NCBI RefSeq assembly: GCF_004010955.1
Contig: NZ_CP025227.1
Coordinates: 3,043,762-3,107,761 of the forward strand
DNA from: Actinomyces wuliandei
GTDB taxonomy: Bacteria; Actinomycetota; Actinomycetes; Actinomycetales; Actinomycetaceae
Length of the DNA stretch: 64,000 nucleotides
Reading direction: 5' to 3'
Shown here: positions 34,023 to 43,243 of the stretch, piece by piece
How the letters are laid out: every line of letters starts with the position of its first letter
How positions within the stretch are numbered: position 1 is the stretch's first letter
Translations under genes and position numbers: made by a program
The notes under the pieces: model-generated
The model's input: only the letters and a program-made list of their open reading frames with translations
Told to the model about the DNA's origin: nothing
Database searches by the model: none

Positions 34023-35555
34023 TTACAGCGGGTACGGCGAGGAGCTCTCCTCGACGGCCTTGGTGAGGTCAACCTCCCGCCCGCCCACGCGGAAGCGGTA
34101 GCGGCCCAGGAGCTCGACCTCCTCCTCCCGGGTGGCCCACTGCCGCAGCGCCTTCTTCTCCACCTCCTCCAGCCAGGCCATCCGGTCTGAGACGCACCGG
34201 AACCGGCAGGCGGCAGCCAGCTCACGCAGCCAGAGCATCTGGGTGTCGTCCAGGAGGTTGCGATAGTGGCGGAAGAAGGCCACGTCCGGGTCGATCCCAA
34301 TGACCTCGCCCAGCCACAGCCGGCTCACACTGGCTCGCAGCGCGTTGCGGGCCGTGGCGTCACTGGGGTCATCGGTGGCGTAGTTGTCCCACATGGGGGC
34401 CACGTCCGGCCCGACCCGCACTGCGTCGAGGACACCGACAGAGGGCATGAGCAGGGCACCCGAGCCCAGCAGGAACACGTCCTCCCCTGCCGCCTGACGG
34501 ACTACCCGCAGGCCCTCCCGGTAGGCCTGCTCCCGGTCGCTGTCCTGGGACCGGACCCCGGGGACCGCCGCAGCGTTGAGGAAGTCGAGCTTGAGGTAGG
34601 AGAAGCCCCACTCGTGGACCACCCGGTCGATGACCTCGTAGACCAGGTCCTGGGCACGCGGGTGGGTCATGTCCAGGGCGTGGTAGTGGGAGCCCCAGTT
34701 GGACCCAGCCACAGCCAGCGAGCCGTCGGCGGCTCGGACAAAGGCGTCGGGATACTCCCGCACCGCCTGGGAGCCGGGCAGAGCGATGAAGGGGGCCACC
34801 CACAGGCCGGGGGTCATGTCCGCCTCCCAGACGGCGTCGGCGACCACCTTCATGCCGGAGGGGAAGCGTGGCCCCGCGTACCAGTCCCCAACCCCCTCCT
34901 GCCAGCCGTCGTCGATCTGCAGGGTGGAGAACCCGCATCGGGCCACATCAGGGATCTCGGCAGCCACAGCCTCCTCAGTGACGCCCTCGTAGTAGGAGTA
35001 CCAGGAGCACCACACGCTCTGCGGCCTGATCTCACGACGTCCCTGGTGCGCCCCCAGCCGCCGGGCGTAGGCGGCCATGACCTGCGGGGCCGACCCGGCC
35101 AGGAGCACCCACGTCCCCGGTCGGCCGGTCTCGGTGAAGGCCTCCAGGGCGGCCTCGTCCACGCGTACCCGGGGGGTCTCACCCTCCAGGCAGCCCACGA
35201 GAACGGCGCTGGGCCAGTCTGGTACCACCTCCCCGGCAGCCTTCCCTCCGGCGGGTCCGGCGTCCTCGACCACGGCCACCCAGGAGGAGTGATGACGGAC
35301 CTGGTCGTCCCAGGCGTCGTCGTCAGCGGTGCGGCGGCGAACCGGGTTGGCCACCCGCAGGGGCGGGTCCGCCAGCCGCCGCCACCCCGAGGGGGACCAC
35401 GAGGTCTGGCCGGTGCGGTAGACCTCACCACTGCGCATGTCGTGGAGAAGACTCAGGTGTGCCGCGCGCACGTAAACCTCCCCGTCCCTGCGGGTGACGG
35501 TGCCGTCAGTGGCCAGGGCGACGCTCCGGCCGCCCAGGTCAATCTGGTGGATCAC
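34023..35555 (-). CDS. Glycoside hydrolase family 36 alpha-galactosidase-like enzyme
   Basis: 510 residues, probably cytoplasmic (no signal peptide). TIM-barrel core: VWCSWYSYYEGVTEEAV, STLQIDDGWQE, GLWVAPFIALPGS, nucleophile Asp in FSYLKLDFLNAA, putative acid/base Asp in VRVGPDVAPMWDN. GH36 members of this shorter type cleave alpha-galactosides such as raffinose or melibiose. GTG start with AGGAG 7 nt upstream. The next gene upstream on the same strand (246 bp away) is a Gfo/Idh oxidoreductase, suggesting a small sugar-use unit. Confidence 0.87.
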   Translation of the reverse strand: MIHQIDLGGRSVALATDGTVTRRDGEVYVRAAHLSLLHDMRSGEVYRTGQTSWSPSGWRRLADPPLRVANPVRRRTADDDAWDDQVRHHSSWVAVVEDAGPAGGKAAGEVVPDWPSAVLVGCLEGETPRVRVDEAALEAFTETGRPGTWVLLAGSAPQVMAAYARRLGAHQGRREIRPQSVWCSWYSYYEGVTEEAVAAEIPDVARCGFSTLQIDDGWQEGVGDWYAGPRFPSGMKVVADAVWEADMTPGLWVAPFIALPGSQAVREYPDAFVRAADGSLAVAGSNWGSHYHALDMTHPRAQDLVYEVIDRVVHEWGFSYLKLDFLNAAAVPGVRSQDSDREQAYREGLRVVRQAAGEDVFLLGSGALLMPSVGVLDAVRVGPDVAPMWDNYATDDPSDATARNALRASVSRLWLGEVIGIDPDVAFFRHYRNLLDDTQMLWLRELAAACRFRCVSDRMAWLEEVEKKALRQWATREEEVELLGRYRFRVGGREVDLTKAVEESSSPYPL

Positions 35556-35801
35556 GAGGCCTCTCCTGCCTGCCGGTGTCTTCGTGGTCCTCTAGTCCTT
35601 CTGGACCCTCCTGGGTCCTCTTCTGTCCCGCCCACGCCGCCAACCTACCGGGTCCCACGGTCCAGTGGCAGGCTCCCAGGACGTCCTGTGGACAACTCCC
35701 TTCTTGTCAGCGGCCCCCGATGGAACAGACCGCCTTCCCGCGCCGCCGTAGCGCGCCGTCACCGCCGCTCAGCCCCGGCTCTCACCCTGACTGTGCCCGG
35801 C

Positions 35802-36992
35802 TCAGCCCTCCCGCTGGCCCTGCTCGAAGTAGGCGGCTAGGCGGTCCTCGACCTGGGGGACGTCGCGGGGCACCGACCCCGAGCGCAGGGACTCGGTGGC
35901 CAGAGCGCCTGCGGCCACGGCGTCGCGAGCGCCCACGGGGGAGGTCTGCGTGGGCCCGCCGTCACGCACGAAGCGCAGGAACTCGTCCACGGTGCGCTGG
36001 TCGGCGCTGTCGTGACCGGTCCCCTCCTCCTCAATGGGGTACTCGGCGCTGCCGTGCTCGCGGTACCCCGAGCGCCGTGTCCACACCCGCACCACGCCCC
36101 CCGCGCCGTCGCCGAAGTTCTCCGCCCGGCCCCGCGTCCCAATGACCGTGTAGCTGCGCCAGTAGTCGGGGGTGAAGTGGCACTGCTGGTAGCTGGCCAT
36201 GACCCCGTTGCGCAGGGTCATGAGGACCATGGACAGGTCCTCGACGTCAATGACCGGATTGAGCCCGGTCAGCGCATCGGGCGGCCAGTGGTCGTGGCTG
36301 AACCAGTCGCCCATGACGGTGCCGGGGCTGGTCTCCGCAGGGCGCCGCCCCCCGGTGCCGTAGACCATGAGGTCACCCATGCCCACCACCCTGCGGGTCG
36401 TGGACCCGACGATCCAGTGGATGACGTCGATGTCGTGGGCGGCCTTCTGCAGGAGCAGCCCGGTGGTCCTGGCCCGCTCGGCGTGCCAGTCCCGGAAGTA
36501 GTAGTCACCTCCGTTGCCGACAAAGTGTCGGCACCACACCGCCTTGGGCTCGCCGATCTCGCCGCGGTCCACCACGTCCTTGAGCAGCCTGACCACGGCC
36601 ATGTGCCGCATGTTGTGGCCCACGTACAGCCTGGTCCCGCTGCGCCGCGCCACCTCCAGGACCCGGTCCGCCCCCTTGAGGCTGACGGCCAGCGGCTTCT
36701 CCAGGTAGACCGGCACACCGGCGCGCAGGAAGGCGCAGGCCACCTCCTCGTGGGTGTCGTCCGGAGTCGTCACGACCACGGCGTCCAGCCCGGAGCGCCC
36801 TGCCCCGACCAGCTCACGGTAGTCGGGGACCACCTCCACGCCCTCGGGCAGGAGCCGCGCCGCACGCTGGTGCCGGTCGGTCGCGGGATCTGCCGCTGCC
36901 ACCAGCCGGGCAGGCACAGGGGAGGAGTCAACCAGGGCAGCCAGAGGACTGCGTGCGCCGACCCCCACGACGCCGACCCTCAGCTCTGTCAC
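35802..36992 (-). CDS. Gfo/Idh/MocA-family NAD(P)-dependent oxidoreductase
   Basis: 396 residues. N-terminal Rossmann domain (VGVVGVGARSPLAALV), conserved VYLEKPLAVSLKGADRV with the substrate/cofactor Lys, then KAAHDIDVIHWIVGS with the active-site Asp/His region in the alpha/beta C-terminal domain. It probably oxidises a sugar or inositol-like compound. GTG start after GAGGAGG. Same strand and upstream of the GH36 gene. Confidence 0.88.
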   Translation of the reverse strand: MTELRVGVVGVGARSPLAALVDSSPVPARLVAAADPATDRHQRAARLLPEGVEVVPDYRELVGAGRSGLDAVVVTTPDDTHEEVACAFLRAGVPVYLEKPLAVSLKGADRVLEVARRSGTRLYVGHNMRHMAVVRLLKDVVDRGEIGEPKAVWCRHFVGNGGDYYFRDWHAERARTTGLLLQKAAHDIDVIHWIVGSTTRRVVGMGDLMVYGTGGRRPAETSPGTVMGDWFSHDHWPPDALTGLNPVIDVEDLSMVLMTLRNGVMASYQQCHFTPDYWRSYTVIGTRGRAENFGDGAGGVVRVWTRRSGYREHGSAEYPIEEEGTGHDSADQRTVDEFLRFVRDGGPTQTSPVGARDAVAAGALATESLRSGSVPRDVPQVEDRLAAYFEQGQREG

Positions 36993-37203
36993 GGTACCGC
37001 CTCCTCACCAGCACGTGTCCCCGGGCACCTCCCATCCTGGCACAGACCCGGGCACGCCTCCGTCCACACCCTCACGCCAGGACAGGTCTGCTGTAGCATT
37101 CATCCTGAAGGTTCCTCCGTCTCTTCTATCTCGAGACTGACCTGGACAACGCCGTCACCTGCACCTGTAACTAACCCCTTGTCGAACAACCACGGTTAAG
37201 CCT

Positions 37204-37878
37204 ATGACTGCACTGCTCGAGCTGGAGGATCTCGTCGTCTCCCGAGGGAGAAGGTTCCGCCTCGCCCCACTGACCATCCGCTTTGACACCCCTGGTGTCG
37301 TGGGTCTCTTTGGTCACAACGGGGCCGGGAAGACGACCCTGCTCAAAGCCCTGGCCGGGCTGCTGCCCCTCCGGTCGGGCTCGGTAAAAACCCCGGGCGC
37401 GGCACTCCCGACCCTCCTGCCGGACTCCCCGTTCCTCTACACGTTCCTCAGGGTCGGCTCAGTCCCCGACGTCCTGGAAGACTACTTCGAGGACTTTGAC
37501 CGCGACCGCGCCCGGTCCATCATCAACAGCCTCTCACTGGACACCTCCAAGAAGGTGGGCGACCTGTCGAAGGGCATGGAGGAGCAGCTCAACCTCGGCA
37601 TGACGCTGGCCAGGAGGTCGTCGGTCTACCTCCTTGACGAGCCCCTGGCAGCAGTGGACCCCGTGACACGCGACCGGATGCTGGAGCTCATAGGGCAGCA
37701 CAGGCCCGCCGACGCTCTGCTTGTCGTCAGCACTCACCTCATCGCTGGCCTGGAGCCTCTTTTCGACGAGTGCGTCGTGCTCCACGACGGCAGGATGCTG
37801 CTGCGCACGCAGGCCTCGCAGGCAGCCTCCGGGCAGAGCCTGGAGGCACGGATCAAGGAGGCGATGCTGCGTGCGTGA
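37204..37878 (+). CDS. ABC transporter ATP-binding protein
   Basis: 224 residues. Walker A GHNGAGKTTLLKALAG, an ABC signature that appears as LSKGMEEQLNLGM, Walker B VYLLDEPLAAVDP, and H-loop VSTHLIAGLEP. The degenerate signature and short length fit the ABC-2-type export class. The stop overlaps the permease start (GTGCGTGA). Likely exports a lipid, peptide or drug; unknown. Confidence 0.88.
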   Translation: MTALLELEDLVVSRGRRFRLAPLTIRFDTPGVVGLFGHNGAGKTTLLKALAGLLPLRSGSVKTPGAALPTLLPDSPFLYTFLRVGSVPDVLEDYFEDFDRDRARSIINSLSLDTSKKVGDLSKGMEEQLNLGMTLARRSSVYLLDEPLAAVDPVTRDRMLELIGQHRPADALLVVSTHLIAGLEPLFDECVVLHDGRMLLRTQASQAASGQSLEARIKEAMLRA

Positions 37879-38632
37879 CGTCCGCACCGAGGCGCGTAAG
37901 CACCTGGGCTTCTTCTCGGTGTGCGCCGTCGTGCTCGCCACCACCCTCCTCCTCAGGGAGCTCCTGGACTCCTACAGGTCTGTGACCGAGGTGGTCTGGG
38001 TCTTTGCCGTCATCCTCGTGTCGGCAGCCACCACTTTTTACGTGGGGGCACACGTCTTCGTCTTCCTGGTGCTCAAGGGAGACGTCCTCCTCCAGCTCTC
38101 CACCCGCTCGCCCCTGAGGAAGCTCCTGGTCAAGACACTCCCGCTCGCTGCCGGCTTCTGCGCCACCGGTCTCATCACCCTGCTGACCTACGCCACGACG
38201 TGGCCGGAGCAGGGCAGAGCAGGGGCGGTAGCCTACGCAGTCTGCGCCAAGCTCGTCTCGTGCGCGGCCCTGGTGTCCCTGGCGTGGCTCCTGGGGCTCG
38301 CCGCCGCAGGCCGCAGGGGGTTCTACCTGCGGCTCCTGGTCTACGCGGGCGGGCTCGTCGTGCTGGTCGGCCTGCAGGCCGCTGCGGTGTGGAGCACGGC
38401 CGGGCTGGAGGGCACCGGGTGGACGGTGGGCGCGTCCACCTCCTACACGGGGTACCCGGTGTACTACGGGCCTCTTGGCGTCTGCCTGGGAACACCGTTC
38501 ACCACCGACTCGACAGGACCCTACGTGCTCAGCCTGGTCCTCAACACCCTCTGGGTGGGGGTATGCCTGCTGGCCGTCGGGCTGACCTCCCGTCTGCGCC
38601 ACCGGGGCGCTGTGCGCCTGCACGCCTCCTAG
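37871..38632 (+). CDS. Polytopic membrane protein, partner permease of the ABC pair
   Basis: 253 residues from GTG 37871, overlapping the ATPase stop by 8 nt. About six hydrophobic segments (HLGFFSVCAVVLATTLLL, VVWVFAVILVSAATTFYVG, and four more). No recognisable motif, as usual for ABC-2-type permeases. Translational coupling and topology support the assignment. Confidence 0.7.
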   Translation: MRDVRTEARKHLGFFSVCAVVLATTLLLRELLDSYRSVTEVVWVFAVILVSAATTFYVGAHVFVFLVLKGDVLLQLSTRSPLRKLLVKTLPLAAGFCATGLITLLTYATTWPEQGRAGAVAYAVCAKLVSCAALVSLAWLLGLAAAGRRGFYLRLLVYAGGLVVLVGLQAAAVWSTAGLEGTGWTVGASTSYTGYPVYYGPLGVCLGTPFTTDSTGPYVLSLVLNTLWVGVCLLAVGLTSRLRHRGAVRLHAS

Positions 38633-38670
38633 CACAGGCCGTGCCCGCGCATCCCGTCCAGCTCCACCCC

Positions 38671-40161
38671 TTACTCCTGCTCCTGCCGGGCGGCCCACCA
38701 GGAGCGCAGCGCCTGGCGGGCGAGGTCCTCACCCAGGGGTCCCTTCTCCATGCGCAGGTCCAGCAGGAAACGGTAGGCCTGGCCCACGACCGGCCCGGGG
38801 GCGACCCCCAGCTCGGCCATGATCTGGCTGCCGTCCAGGTCGGGGCGGATCGCGGCCAGCTCCTCGGCCTTGCGCAGCTGGTCGATGCGTGCCTCCAGGT
38901 CGTCGTAGGCGTGGTCCAGCATGGCGGCCTTGCGCCGGTTGCGGGTGGTGACGTCGGCACGCGTGAGCCGGTGGAGGCGCTCCAGCAGGGGACCGGCGTC
39001 GGTGACGTAGCGGCGCACCGCCGAGTCCGACCACCCTGCGTCGGCGTAGCCGTGGAAGCGCAGGTGCAGCTCGACCAGTCGCGCCACGTCCTTGACGGTC
39101 TGCTTGTCAAAGCGCAGTGCTCGCAGGCGCTTGGCGGCCAGGCGCGCCCCCACGTGGTCGTGCCCGTGGAAGGTCACTGTCCCGCCCGGCAGGAAGCGGC
39201 GGGTAGCGGGCTTGCCGATGTCGTGGAGGAGCGCGGCCAGGCGCAGCACCAGGTCGGGTCCAGGCACAGGTCCCTCCGGGCCGGTCTCCAGGTCGATGGC
39301 CTGGTCCAGGACCGTCAGGGTGTGCTCGTAGACGTCCTTGTGGCGGCGGTGCTCGTCCACGGTCTCGCGCAGGGCCGACACCTCCGGCAGGACGACGTCG
39401 GCCACCCCGGTGTGCACCAGCAGCTCCAGGCCGCGGCGGGGCCAGGGGCTGGTCAGCAGCCTCTCCAGCTCGGCACGCACGCGCTCGGCGGAGACGATGC
39501 CCAGCCGCGACGCCATCTGGGACATGGCGCTCACCACGTCGGGCTCGACGTCCAGACCCAGCTGGGCGGCAAAGCGCGCGGCCCGCATGATGCGCAGGGG
39601 GTCGTCGTCAAAGGACTGGAGGGGAGACACCGGGGTGCGCAGGACCCCTGCCCTCAGGTCCACCAGCCCGTGGTGGGGGTCGACGAGCTCCAGGTCGGGC
39701 AGGCGCAGGGCCATGGCGTTGACGGTGAAGTCCCGCCGGGTGAGGTCGCCCTCCAGTGTGTCACCGTAGGAGACGGTCGGCTTGCGCGAGCCGACCTCGT
39801 AGTCCTCGGTGCGGTAGGTGGTCACCTCCACGACCACCTCCCCCTTGCGGGCACCGATCGTGCCGAAGTCACGTCCAATGTCCCAGCAGGCGTCCCCCCA
39901 GGCGCGCAGCAGTGCCTCCGTCTGCTCCGGACGGGCCGAGGTGGTCAGGTCCAGGTCGTGGGGGGCGGTCCCCATGAAGGCGTCACGCACCGGCCCGCCC
40001 ACCAGGGCGATCTCGTGGCCTGCCCGGGCAAAGGTGTGGGCCAGGGCTGCCAAGGGCACCGGCAGGGCCGAGAGCGCGGAGCGTGCTGTCGGGGTCAGGC
40101 CGGAGGCGTCTGGCTCCCCGGAGAGCGGGGCGCGGGAGGGGGGACGGGTCTGTGCAGTCAT
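38671..40161 (-). CDS. cca: CCA-adding tRNA nucleotidyltransferase with HD domain
   Basis: Adds or repairs the 3' CCA of tRNAs. 496 residues. Nucleotidyltransferase head with ALVGGPVRDAFMG and catalytic DLDL, then TRRDFTVNAMAL, RIMRAARFAAQLGL, and an HD domain (LAALLHDIGKPATRRF) that gives phosphohydrolase activity in related proteins. Usual actinobacterial neighbour of the nudix-murJ operon, here divergent from it. Confidence 0.93.
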   Translation of the reverse strand: MTAQTRPPSRAPLSGEPDASGLTPTARSALSALPVPLAALAHTFARAGHEIALVGGPVRDAFMGTAPHDLDLTTSARPEQTEALLRAWGDACWDIGRDFGTIGARKGEVVVEVTTYRTEDYEVGSRKPTVSYGDTLEGDLTRRDFTVNAMALRLPDLELVDPHHGLVDLRAGVLRTPVSPLQSFDDDPLRIMRAARFAAQLGLDVEPDVVSAMSQMASRLGIVSAERVRAELERLLTSPWPRRGLELLVHTGVADVVLPEVSALRETVDEHRRHKDVYEHTLTVLDQAIDLETGPEGPVPGPDLVLRLAALLHDIGKPATRRFLPGGTVTFHGHDHVGARLAAKRLRALRFDKQTVKDVARLVELHLRFHGYADAGWSDSAVRRYVTDAGPLLERLHRLTRADVTTRNRRKAAMLDHAYDDLEARIDQLRKAEELAAIRPDLDGSQIMAELGVAPGPVVGQAYRFLLDLRMEKGPLGEDLARQALRSWWAARQEQE

Positions 40162-40313
40162 CAGGCCAAGCCTGCCACGCCGGGAGCCGTCAGCGGCGCC
40201 CCGGTCGGCGTCCAGTCAGCACCCGGTCGGCTCCGGCCGCGCCAGTCCTCACCGACCCACGCGGAGCTCTCGTCCACATCCATTGACACCGCTGTTGGAC
40301 CTAGAGTATCCCT

Positions 40314-40823
40314 ATGTCCTCCCGTCGCACCCGCACGCCCCGCGCCGCCTCGGCGGCTCGCCGGGCGGGTGCGCGCAGCCTCCCCGTCGTCGACGAGACA
40401 AGCGCCGGCGGCCTGGTTGTTGACGTCCAGGCCGGTCAGGCCTTCACTGCGGTCATCGCGCGCCGCAACCGCGGCGGGCGGCTGGAGTGGTGCCTGCCCA
40501 AGGGGCACCTGGAAGGAACAGAGACACCGGAGGAGGCCGCCGTGCGAGAGATCGCCGAGGAGACCGGTATCACCGGCCGGGTGCTGCGCCACCTGGCGAC
40601 GATCGACTACTGGTTCGCTGGCGACGCCCACCGCGTCCACAAGGTGGTGCACCACTTCCTCCTGGAGGCTGTCGACGGGTTCCTCACCACCGACAACGAC
40701 CCCGACCACGAGGCGGAGGACGTCGAGTGGGTGGCCCTGGACGACGTGGCCCGCCGTCTGGCCTACCCCAACGAGCGTCGTATCGTGGCGGCCGCCCGGA
40801 AGATCCTTGTAGGTGACGCATGA
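40314..40823 (+). CDS. Nudix hydrolase
   Basis: 169 residues. Nudix box GHLEGTETPEEAAVREIAEE with TGI directly after, and an upstream LEWCLPKGH typical of the (di)nucleoside-polyphosphate/RNA-cap-like class. A basic N-terminus of about 25 residues. First gene of a three-gene operon in which each stop overlaps the next start (ATGA), the standard actinobacterial nudix-DUF6049-murJ set. Confidence 0.92.
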   Translation: MSSRRTRTPRAASAARRAGARSLPVVDETSAGGLVVDVQAGQAFTAVIARRNRGGRLEWCLPKGHLEGTETPEEAAVREIAEETGITGRVLRHLATIDYWFAGDAHRVHKVVHHFLLEAVDGFLTTDNDPDHEAEDVEWVALDDVARRLAYPNERRIVAAARKILVGDA

Positions 40824-43243
40824 GGAGCCGGAAGGCACCTCGTCGGCGCAGGCACTGCCCCCAGACGGCAGGACGGCGCCTGCCAGCAGCAGCGCTCGTG
40901 ACCGCGCTGACAGCACTGAGCCTGCTGGCCCTGGTGCTGGCTCCTGCCAGCGCCCTGCCGGCAGCGGCCCCGCCCCCCCCGGCACCCGTGCCCGCCGCCT
41001 CTCCTGCGCTGCCAGGTGAGGCAGAGCTGGTCTCTGGCCAGGTGACGCTGAGCATCGACGCCCTGGCCCCGGAGGTGATCCACGACGGGGAGGACCTCCT
41101 GGTCACCGGCACCATCGCCAACGGCACCGACGAGACCCTGTCAGGCGGCTCCCTGGTGGTCCAGGTCCAGGAAGGCACGGAGGTCACCTTCGAGACGCTG
41201 TCCCTGTGGCTCGCCAACGAGCGGGACACCACCCTGTCGTCACCGTCCACCACACGGCTGCCACAGGTCCAGCCCGGGCAGACGTCCTCCTTCTCCGTGA
41301 TGGTCAGCGCTGAGAACCTGCCGCTGTCCGCCCACGACCAGTGGGGTCCCCGCGGCGTCCAGGTCGCCCTGACCCAGGGCGGAGCCACCGTCGCTGAGGA
41401 CCGCAGCATCATCGTCTGGGACAGCGCCTCAGGTGTGGACGCGGCCCGCGTGACTACCATCGTCCCTGTCACAGCCTCTGCTGAGGAGCTGACGGTCCTG
41501 ACTCTCCCGGCGTCTGCGACCGGTGACTCCTCGGCCGCAGGGGTGACCGTGACCGAGATCCAGCAGCGGGTCCAGGCCCTGCTGGAGCTGGCAGGTGACG
41601 GAGTGGTCCTGGCGGTGGACCCAGCCCTCCTGGAGGCTCTTGGTGTTGATGCCAGCTCCTTCCAGGGGGACCTGTCCGGCTCGACACCACCAGACGCCAC
41701 CAGCACAGCCCTTGCGCCCAGCACCTCGGCCCACACGGCACAGCCCTCCGGGTCGCCTCCCGCAGCCACCTCCACGTCGGCAGCACCCGCTGCGGATCCC
41801 TCCCCCGCACCCCCAGGCTCTGACTCCTCCTCCGCCCCGGCCAGTCCGGCGTCGCTGACCGCAGCCCTGACCCGTGCCATCGCTAACGGCGACGTCGCGA
41901 CCCTGCCCTGGGACGACGCCGACACGGCAGCCCTGTCCCACCTGGGGGAGACCAACCTCCTGGCCACTTCCATCCAGAGGTCCCAGTCCTCAGCCGTGGC
42001 TGGTGCCGGGGCACACCCCACGCTGGCCTGGCCCGCCTCCTCCCAGCTGGACGCCCAGACCTTGGAGGCCCTTCCTGGCTCCGTGACGACCCTCGTCGCC
42101 CCCGTCGGCTCCGTCCCCGTGGCCCAGGACCTCACCTACACGCCCTCGGGAACGACAACAATCGGAGGTCGCACGGTACTGGTACCCGACGAGCCTGCCT
42201 CGCTGACCCTGGCTGGGCGGCAGCCCGAGCCTCTCGACGACCAGGAGCTCAGCGACCTGGACACGCGCCAGCTGCTGCGTGCACGGACCGCGATCTTCAC
42301 CCGCCAGGCGCCGTCCGTGGGGCGTGACCTGGTCATCACCCTGGACCGGGCCTCGGCCGCAGCGGTAGAGCCAGAGGTGCTCGCGCAGCGGCTGGCAGCC
42401 CTGCGGGACACTTCCTGGGTCACTCCCCAGGATCTGGAGGCCCTGAGGTCCCGGACCACCGAGGGGGAAGAGGCTGAGGACACCGGGAGCACCAGGAGCA
42501 CCACGAGCCCGGACCCGGCAGGATCACGCAGTGGGAGCAGCAGGGACAGTGGGGACGTGGCCCGTACGGACCCGCCGGACCAGGTGAGTGACAGTGACGA
42601 GATCGCCTCCGGGCTCCTGTCAGAGGCCTACCAGTCGGGGAACCGCTTGGACTCGATCGCCTCGGTGCTCTCCGACTCCCGGGCAGCCCTGGGGCGGGCC
42701 AACGACGTCGAGAGCATCGTCTCCTCAGCAGCCTGGCGCCGCGACCCCCAGGCCCGCCGCACCTACCTGGACTCTGCCGTTGCCGCCGGGGAGGCGGTCA
42801 TCGACGCGCTGAGCGCTGCTCCCTCCTCCACCATCAACATCATCAGCTCGCAGGCTGACCTTCCGGTGAGGATCGTCTCGACCCTGAACCAGGAGGTGAC
42901 CCTCCAGGTGCGCCTGGTCCCGGACAACCAACGTCTCCAGATCCCCGACACTGTCACTGTCACGGTCCCTGCGCGCGGCCAGGCCACGACGACGGTCCCG
43001 GTCAAGGCAGTAGGGTCCGGTGACGTCGACCTGACGATCGAGGTCCTTGCGGACGACGGTACGGCTGTGGGGGCCCCGACCACCGTGCACATGCAGGTGC
43101 GAGCGGCCTGGGAGTCTGTCGGCACCTGGGTGGTCGGCGGTGTCCTGGCCCTTGTCCTGGTCTCCGGCGTAGCGCGTACCGTGCGCAGAGGACGCCGCAC
43201 CGTCACACCGGCCATACCGCCACCAGCCCAGGAGAAGGCATGA
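40820..43243 (+). CDS. DUF6049 secreted/anchored protein
   Basis: 807 residues. Basic N-terminus and signal peptide (about 1-48, ending near ALPAAA), extracellular Ig-like opening (VTGTIANGTDETLSGGSLVV), a Ser/Pro/Ala-rich insert (about 290-350), a second Ser/Thr/Arg-rich low-complexity stretch (about 540-590), and a C-terminal membrane helix (WVVGGVLALVLVSGVA) followed by a basic tail. The function is not established. Conserved position next to murJ suggests a role in envelope assembly. Confidence 0.8.
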   Translation: MRSRKAPRRRRHCPQTAGRRLPAAALVTALTALSLLALVLAPASALPAAAPPPPAPVPAASPALPGEAELVSGQVTLSIDALAPEVIHDGEDLLVTGTIANGTDETLSGGSLVVQVQEGTEVTFETLSLWLANERDTTLSSPSTTRLPQVQPGQTSSFSVMVSAENLPLSAHDQWGPRGVQVALTQGGATVAEDRSIIVWDSASGVDAARVTTIVPVTASAEELTVLTLPASATGDSSAAGVTVTEIQQRVQALLELAGDGVVLAVDPALLEALGVDASSFQGDLSGSTPPDATSTALAPSTSAHTAQPSGSPPAATSTSAAPAADPSPAPPGSDSSSAPASPASLTAALTRAIANGDVATLPWDDADTAALSHLGETNLLATSIQRSQSSAVAGAGAHPTLAWPASSQLDAQTLEALPGSVTTLVAPVGSVPVAQDLTYTPSGTTTIGGRTVLVPDEPASLTLAGRQPEPLDDQELSDLDTRQLLRARTAIFTRQAPSVGRDLVITLDRASAAAVEPEVLAQRLAALRDTSWVTPQDLEALRSRTTEGEEAEDTGSTRSTTSPDPAGSRSGSSRDSGDVARTDPPDQVSDSDEIASGLLSEAYQSGNRLDSIASVLSDSRAALGRANDVESIVSSAAWRRDPQARRTYLDSAVAAGEAVIDALSAAPSSTINIISSQADLPVRIVSTLNQEVTLQVRLVPDNQRLQIPDTVTVTVPARGQATTTVPVKAVGSGDVDLTIEVLADDGTAVGAPTTVHMQVRAAWESVGTWVVGGVLALVLVSGVARTVRRGRRTVTPAIPPPAQEKA

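Noticed and set aside
37921..40812. 963-codon plus-strand frame across permease, cca and nudix
   Set aside because: Out of frame with three well-supported genes; no recognisable domain.
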